In this document: piece by piece, positions 7,701 through 10,840 of the stretch
Position numbering within the stretch: the first letter of the stretch is position 1
How the letters are laid out: each line of letters opens with the position of its first letter
DNA from: an uncultured Fidelibacterota bacterium
GTDB taxonomy: Bacteria; Marinisomatota; Marinisomatia; Marinisomatales; TCS55
DNA: 10,840 nucleotides
NCBI GenBank assembly: GCA_913046805.1
Contig: CAJWTA010000033.1
Location: 1-10,840 of the forward strand
Direction: 5' to 3'
Notes under the pieces: generated by a model
What the model was told of the DNA's origin: nothing
Database searches by the model: none
Seen by the model: only the letters and a program-made list of their open reading frames with translations
Made by a program: the position numbers and the translations under genes

Positions 7701-7780
7701 TAGTTAAGCGTCATATTCAAACTGAAGGGTACGGCTTTATCATTGAAGAGGAAGACGATTGGGGAGACGAAGACTGGTAG
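4736..7780 (+). CDS. Membrane-anchored octahaem c-type cytochrome with coiled coil; likely electron acceptor of the bc complex
   Basis: The protein has 1014 residues: a cytoplasmic N-terminus, one membrane helix at about 18-36, a charged Gln/Glu/Lys-rich coiled coil at about 50-205, then the haem region. Eight CXXCH motifs start at residues 259, 301, 356, 384, 491, 629, 761 and 887. The last five fall in mono-haem cytochrome c domains, each followed by a likely axial Met in an xMP motif: M432, M548, M709, M835 and M937. A W-x-x-W-NP...PGTKMP module recurs around four of these. The first three haems have no such Met and are probably bis-His. The segment at 224-263 (IDFIDPYYEVKQVV followed by VDRCITCH) joins coiled coil and haems. 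The C-terminus is strongly acidic (EEEDDWGDEDW). It is the last gene of the operon, and no cytochrome c1 or f gene is present, so it probably receives electrons from the Rieske protein and passes them to a soluble cytochrome or oxidase. That role is inferred. Confidence 0.92.
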   Translation: MSIKQEERYYNVLKLNKWFAISSLLFTAFWVLTFADDYNRPWKKYQSDFRKMEIENVREKLVDQRAILSENLEYQELLADLNKRKDELSEQSAKVVSIETQLADIEGKVYASNQDYQFAKADLDAAKYALEESRYGNGDASKANKVYDQLKKKTDKAFLVAEKNQSLVDSLQNELKVMNSFIKQTNDALYSIDSDKQLLERQLSKLDPEAMSFANKIANIVRDVPVIDFIDPYYEVKQVVVNDLKDDLVYMGMPKVDRCITCHVGIDKKGYEDAPQPYTTHPRLEEFVGGSSPHPSAEYGCTTCHAGRGRGTDFTSSGHMPKNEEQAKEWKEKYDWEALHYWGNKMLPTQYTEAGCFKCHSDNMPIQGAEKLSLGMSTFEKAGCYTCHSMDRWGEEYPKAGPSLYKVASKTTKDWTYRWIMEPRAFRHNTWMPHFFKKGNNSSPEDLLRTEQETLAMTEYLFEKSSDYDMEANKNKGDPANGELLVSSLGCLGCHQIQPEPDPDYEPSLQNLRLEQGPNLIGVGSKTDREWLFNWLKNPYTYHPGTKMPNLRLTDQEASDITSYLLANKNDEFDATPVPQVDEQVLNEISSDFLSQLNSSTQVKNLLEEMSTKEKLLYSGENLIGHYGCYSCHNIQGFEDKKPIGISLNHEGSKLITKLDFGFWHDKIPHTKWDWFYNKINQPEKYDLIPNDDGTISVKELKPLEKSRMPHFGLEHKEIESLVTLIMGLVKDEIPPSKLPEKSPTYLAIAKGEQFIHTNNCLGCHKLDDEGGAIWPATAEWLKVAADETNAEDMSLVQSFSPPLLNTQGRKTQPQWLLKWFKDVSMVRPHLAARMPSFDYTDEEWNKIISYFQYKDGQSLKYEDPHNFTMNSSSYKAGDRIAEMGACNNCHFYGEEKPKQAALTWAPNLVLTKERLRPEWLVEWFVNPQDVMPGTKMPAPYIPTEEPIGSIREVWGSDVAKISTDSTLLYKALIDWMWGMEGRSDVSSIVKRHIQTEGYGFIIEEEDDWGDEDW

Positions 7781-7806
7781 TTACAATCTTAATATAAAAC
7801 AAAAGA

Positions 7807-7838
7807 AAAAATCCCTACATTTGTAGGGATTTTTGTTT
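7807..7838 (+). terminator. Intrinsic terminator of the bc-complex operon
   Basis: A perfect 12-bp stem (7807-7818 with 7823-7834, core CCCTAC/GTAGGG) encloses a 4-base loop ATTT and is followed by a T-rich tract (TTTTGTTT). It lies 27 bases after the octahaem cytochrome stop. Because the stem is flanked by A's on the left and T's on the right it could also act on the opposite strand. Confidence 0.9.
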
Positions 7839-7910
7839 GAGATATGTAACTGAAAATAGATGAATTATCGATACGTAAAAATTATTTATACCAAGCCCCC
7901 CCGACTGAAA

Positions 7911-7957
7911 CTTCAACAAAATTTGTGAAGCTATTGATCAAAATTTTATTATATAAA
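7911..7957 (+). promoter_or_regulatory. Possible promoter and operator-like palindrome upstream of the S9 peptidase gene
   Basis: The terminator at 7807 separates this gene from the operon before it, so a promoter is expected here. The best sigma70-like pair I see is TTGTGA at 7923-7928 and TATTAT at 7947-7952 with an 18-base spacer. TATAAA at 7952-7957 is an alternative -10. A near-palindrome with 5-bp outer arms (CTTCA at 7911-7915, TGAAG at 7926-7930) overlaps the -35. All of this is weak in such A/T-rich DNA. Confidence 0.28.
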
Positions 7958-7979
7958 CCAATTTTTTCAACCATTTTTT

Positions 7980-7983
7980 AGGA
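7980..7983 (+). promoter_or_regulatory. Ribosome binding site of the S9 peptidase gene
   Basis: AGGA lies 9 bases before the ATG at 7993 and is one of the better Shine-Dalgarno matches in the window, supporting this start. Confidence 0.45.
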
Positions 7984-7992
7984 TGTAATCAA

Positions 7993-9822
7993 ATGGAAAA
8001 TAAAACACCTTTAATCCCAATGCAGGATTTTTTTCGTAATCCTGAAAAATCCTCTTTTAAAATTTCACCAAATGGAGAGCACATTGCTTACATGAAGCCA
8101 TGGAAAGCAAGAATGAACGTATTTGTGATGGATATGAATACCAAAAAAGAAGTACGACTGACATCTTCACAAGAAAGAGGTATATATTGGTTTGCTTGGT
8201 TGAATAATAACAGAATAGGGTATATAAAAGATGAGGGTGGAAATGAAAATATGCATTTTTATGCTGTAAATATTGATATGTCAAATGAAATTGACCTAAC
8301 GCCTTTTGAAAACGTACAAGCTAGAATCATCGACGATCTAGAAGATGATCCGAATCATATAATAATGGGTCTCAATAAGCGAAATCCACAAATTCACGAT
8401 CCTTATAGAATTAATGTGAATGATGGTAAAATGGATATGATAGCTGAAAATCCGGGCAATATTTCAGAGTGGATGACAGACCATGATGGAAAATTAAGGA
8501 TGGCTATAACCTCTGATGGTGTTAATACTAGTTTGTTGTATCGAGATAAAGAATCCGATGGATTTAAACCTATTTTAACAACAGATTTCAAAGTTAGCGT
8601 AGCACCCTTATTTTTTACTTTTGATAATAAAAATCTATACGTTGCTTCTAACAGAGGAAGAGATAAAACAGCTATCTTTGAATTTGACTTAAATAAATCA
8701 AAAGAGGGTAAATTAATTTTTGAACATGATGAAGTTGATGTTAGCGGTTTAATGTTTTCTCGAAAAAGGAAGGTTTTAACAGGAGTTAGTTATACGGTAG
8801 CTAAAAACGAAATGGTATTTTTTGATACATTAAGGGAGGGCTTACAACAGAAATTAGAAGAAAAGCTACCAGGTTATGAAGTAGGTATAACAAGCTTTTC
8901 AGAGGATGAGACTAAAGCGGTTGTTGTTACATATAGCGACAAATCTAGAGGTACATATTACTATTACGATTTAGATAAAAATAAATTGATAGAATTAGGA
9001 CAGGTTAGTCCTTGGTTAAATGAAGAGGATATGTGCGAAATGAAACCTATTCATTATAAATCAAGAGATGGGCTAATCATTAACGGATATCTGACTTTGC
9101 CTAATGGAACTAATGGAAAAAATTTACCTGTGGTAGTAAATCCGCATGGTGGTCCTTGGCACAGAGATAGTTGGGGGTATAATTCTGAAGTTCAATTTTT
9201 AGCAAATAGAGGGTTTGCCGTATTTCAAATGAATTTTAGAGGTAGTACTGGTTACGGAAGAGAATTTTGGGAAAAAAGCTTCAAACAGTGGGGTAAGTCC
9301 ATGCAAGACGATATATCCGACGGTGTAAATTGGCTTATTGATGAAGGGATTGCAAATCCTGATCGAATAGCTATTTATGGTGCTTCCTACGGAGGCTATG
9401 CAACGCTTGCAGGACTTGCCTTTACACCTGATCTTTATGCTTGTGGGGTTGATTACGTTGGAGTATCAAGCCTCTTTACTTTTATGGAAAGCATGCCTCC
9501 TTACTGGGAATTATATCGAAGCATGATGTACGAAATGGTCGGCCATCCTGAAAAAGACAAAGAGCTACTTGCTTCAGCATCACCACTTTTGCACATCGAT
9601 AAAATCAAAGCACCTTTATTTATTGCTCAAGGCGCAAATGATCCAAGAGTCGTGAAAGCAGAATCCGATCAAATAGTAGAAGCATTAAAAAACGCTGGTA
9701 TAGACGTCCCATACATGGTAAAAGATAATGAAGGACATGGTTTTTATAATGAGGAAAACCAATTTGATTTTTACAGAGAAATGGAAAAGTTTTTAACAAA
9801 ATATATTGGTAAAAGCAAATGA
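7993..9822 (+). CDS. S9 family serine peptidase (prolyl oligopeptidase / acylaminoacyl peptidase type)
   Basis: This 609-residue enzyme cleaves short peptides, typically after proline or releasing N-acylated residues. The N-terminal part, about 15-335, has the repeated WD-like strands of a beta-propeller (for example FKISPNGEHIAYM and LTSSQERGIYWFAWLNNNRI). The C-terminal part, about 350-609, is an alpha/beta hydrolase. HGGP at 385-388 contributes to the oxyanion hole. The catalytic triad is S465 in GASYGGYA, D550 in GANDPRV and H582 in EGHGFY. No signal peptide or membrane helix is visible, so it is most likely cytoplasmic, unlike many S9 enzymes of the FCB group, which are exported. It stands alone between the bc-operon terminator and the DoxX-like gene. 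The family call and triad are clear, but substrate specificity is not readable. Dipeptidyl peptidase and acylaminoacyl peptidase remain open options. Confidence 0.94.
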   Translation: MENKTPLIPMQDFFRNPEKSSFKISPNGEHIAYMKPWKARMNVFVMDMNTKKEVRLTSSQERGIYWFAWLNNNRIGYIKDEGGNENMHFYAVNIDMSNEIDLTPFENVQARIIDDLEDDPNHIIMGLNKRNPQIHDPYRINVNDGKMDMIAENPGNISEWMTDHDGKLRMAITSDGVNTSLLYRDKESDGFKPILTTDFKVSVAPLFFTFDNKNLYVASNRGRDKTAIFEFDLNKSKEGKLIFEHDEVDVSGLMFSRKRKVLTGVSYTVAKNEMVFFDTLREGLQQKLEEKLPGYEVGITSFSEDETKAVVVTYSDKSRGTYYYYDLDKNKLIELGQVSPWLNEEDMCEMKPIHYKSRDGLIINGYLTLPNGTNGKNLPVVVNPHGGPWHRDSWGYNSEVQFLANRGFAVFQMNFRGSTGYGREFWEKSFKQWGKSMQDDISDGVNWLIDEGIANPDRIAIYGASYGGYATLAGLAFTPDLYACGVDYVGVSSLFTFMESMPPYWELYRSMMYEMVGHPEKDKELLASASPLLHIDKIKAPLFIAQGANDPRVVKAESDQIVEALKNAGIDVPYMVKDNEGHGFYNEENQFDFYREMEKFLTKYIGKSK

Positions 9823-9827
9823 CCAAA

Positions 9828-9870
9828 CACAATTAATCACTCCATGAGCTTTTTGTGATAAATTAATGTG
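9828..9870. repeat. Imperfect inverted repeat after the S9 peptidase gene
   Basis: CACAATTAATCAC (9828-9840) and GTGATAAATTAATGTG (9855-9870) form an interrupted hairpin with a 14-base loop and two bulges. It starts 6 bases after the stop. No T-run follows the right arm, so it is not a convincing intrinsic terminator. It may be a weak terminator, an mRNA-stabilising stem or an operator for the next gene. Confidence 0.35.
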
Positions 9871-9912
9871 TATTAGTATTTCAGTAATTATAAAATAAAA
9901 AAATACTTAAAG

Positions 9913-10449
9913 ATGATCTTAACTAAAAAAGACAAAATTGAAATATTTGAAAACGCAATCAGCTGGATTGTTGTTGTAGCAATGTTTATTTATGGTGGAG
10001 GGAAACTAATTCAATTTGATGGTGCAGCTGAAATTGATAAAACCATATCTGAAATGACCGGAATGGAATTGATGTGGGCATTTTATGGCTACTCAAAATC
10101 ATTTGCTATTACATTAGGGGTTTTTGAGTTGATTGGTGGATTTTTAATTCTAATTAAAAGAACTCGAATCATCGGTTGTTTATTCACATCTACTATTCTT
10201 GTGAATGTTATCTTTCAAGACATATACTTTGGAGTTCATTTGGGAGCTTTGAAAGCTGCTATTCTATATCAATTATTGCTATTGATTATTTTATCGTTAA
10301 ATAAAGAAAAATTAATAACAAGTGTAAAAACGTTACTTAGATCTGACAAAACTGAACAGAATAAGACTAAATTTTTTGTAAAGATTATAATCACTTTTGG
10401 AATCTTTGCTGGATTAAGAATTTTAGAATATTTCATAACCATTAAATGA
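9913..10449 (+). CDS. DoxX-like integral membrane protein
   Basis: This 178-residue protein has about five hydrophobic segments, at about 15-33, 64-81, 86-103, 110-129 and 155-174. The pattern in the middle (GVFELIGGFLILIKRTRIIG at 69-88) resembles the DoxX/DoxD-like family, where a Glu-containing helix leads into a GG-x-L-L segment and then RTR. DoxX-like proteins are small inner-membrane proteins linked in some bacteria to thiol redox balance, but most have no assigned reaction. I see no cysteine pair or haem motif that would show one here. The DCC-family gene starts 20 bases after its stop, so the two are probably co-transcribed. The start at 9913 follows an A/T-rich leader without a good Shine-Dalgarno. 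The membrane protein call is sure; the DoxX family assignment is moderately sure. Confidence 0.75.
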   Translation: MILTKKDKIEIFENAISWIVVVAMFIYGGGKLIQFDGAAEIDKTISEMTGMELMWAFYGYSKSFAITLGVFELIGGFLILIKRTRIIGCLFTSTILVNVIFQDIYFGVHLGALKAAILYQLLLLIILSLNKEKLITSVKTLLRSDKTEQNKTKFFVKIIITFGIFAGLRILEYFITIK

Positions 10450-10469
10450 TAAAACCGTCTGCCACATAA

Positions 10470-10840
10470 ATGCTAGAATCTAATAGAGATGCTCTACTGC
10501 TTGATGGGGATTGTGGCCTATGTCACCAGTTAGCTTTTTTTATGGACCCAAGATTGGGACCCGATGCAGATATAGCATATAGGCCTATAAAATCGAATGA
10601 TGCTCAAAAACTAATTCATACATTCCCTAAATGGCAACAGAGGTCTGACACAGTTTACCTATTGAGGAATGGTCGTTCTTATATCAGATCTGCGGCGGCA
10701 ATACGGTGTTTGCTTTACTTGAGGTGGTATTGGAAGATATGGTTTTTTATTTTTTGGATTATTCCACTACCAATACGGGATATAGTCTACCGATTTGTAG
10801 CAAAATACAGGCACTATATTTTCAAGAAACCAGAAATTTG
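10470..10840 (+). CDS. DCC-family (DUF393) thiol-disulfide oxidoreductase-like protein, cut by the window edge
   Basis: An open frame of 123 codons starts at ATG 10470 and is still open at the last base. The codon just before the ATG is a TAA, so translation cannot start earlier. Near the N-terminus it has LLLDGDCGLCHQL, the DGxCxxC hallmark of the DCC family, with cysteines at residues 15 and 18. It continues with AYRPIKSNDAQ, VYLLRNGRSYIRSAAAIRCL, and a hydrophobic/aromatic stretch ending in PLPIRDIVYRFVAKYRHYIF, all in the order seen in DCC proteins of about 130-140 residues. Only about the last ten residues should be missing. The CxxC in a thioredoxin-like fold suggests thiol-disulfide exchange, but function in the family is mostly untested. 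It lies 20 bases after the DoxX-like gene, in the same direction. Confidence 0.88.
   Translation, partial: MLESNRDALLLDGDCGLCHQLAFFMDPRLGPDADIAYRPIKSNDAQKLIHTFPKWQQRSDTVYLLRNGRSYIRSAAAIRCLLYLRWYWKIWFFIFWIIPLPIRDIVYRFVAKYRHYIFKKPEI

Noticed and set aside
1360..7780. Alternative complex III (ActABCDEF)
   Set aside because: That complex lacks a Rieske protein of this kind and cytochrome b, and contains molybdopterin-enzyme-like and NrfD-like subunits. Here a true Rieske protein and split cytochrome b are present.
7934..7941. TTGATCAA as an FNR box
   Set aside because: FNR sites have a 4-base spacer between TTGAT and ATCAA; here the half sites are fused, and such 8-mers arise by chance in A/T-rich DNA.
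1..10840. CRISPR arrays, insertion sequences, phage genes or a defence system
   Set aside because: I saw no direct-repeat arrays, transposase, integrase, terminal inverted repeats or toxin/antitoxin genes. All space except short gaps is taken by housekeeping and respiratory genes.

Overview
The window is AT-rich bacterial DNA (roughly two thirds A+T by eye). All protein genes lie on the plus strand, are short-spaced and start with ATG, and several lack a clear Shine-Dalgarno sequence. Together with a low-GC, aerobic-looking gene set this suggests a Bacteroidota/FCB-like bacterium. A marine Marinimicrobia- or Ignavibacteria-type lineage is my best guess. That placement is inference with low confidence, because no phylogenetic marker is present.

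Layout. (1) 19-1191 encodes a PLP-dependent trans-sulfuration enzyme of the cystathionine gamma-synthase/gamma-lyase family. (2) 1262-1343 is a tRNA-Leu(UAG). (3) 1360-7780 is a compact respiratory operon: a membrane-anchored HEAT-repeat protein, a Rieske iron-sulfur protein, the N-terminal half of cytochrome b (cytochrome b6-like), an enlarged C-terminal half of cytochrome b (subunit IV-like with extra helices), and a 1014-residue membrane-anchored cytochrome with a coiled coil and eight CXXCH haem motifs. It ends at a strong intrinsic terminator at 7807-7838. (4) 7993-9822 encodes a cytoplasmic S9 (prolyl oligopeptidase/acylaminoacyl peptidase) serine peptidase. (5) 9913-10449 encodes a DoxX-like membrane protein, closely followed by a DCC-family (DUF393) thiol-disulfide oxidoreductase-like gene that runs off the right edge.

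The main biology is the quinol:cytochrome c oxidoreductase operon. It contains the Rieske protein and a split cytochrome b, but no cytochrome c1 or cytochrome f gene. The octahaem protein is placed where the c1/f gene would be and probably takes electrons from the Rieske centre. Cytochrome b keeps a cysteine (Cys62) in the position that covalently holds haem c_i/c_n in b6f-type complexes. It also has the b6-type spacing of the second histidine pair. The Qo-site PEWY motif is replaced by A-P-W-Y, without the usual glutamate. The HEAT-repeat protein leads the operon and may be an accessory or assembly subunit. These features make the complex an unusual b6f-related hybrid that merits biochemical or comparative follow-up.
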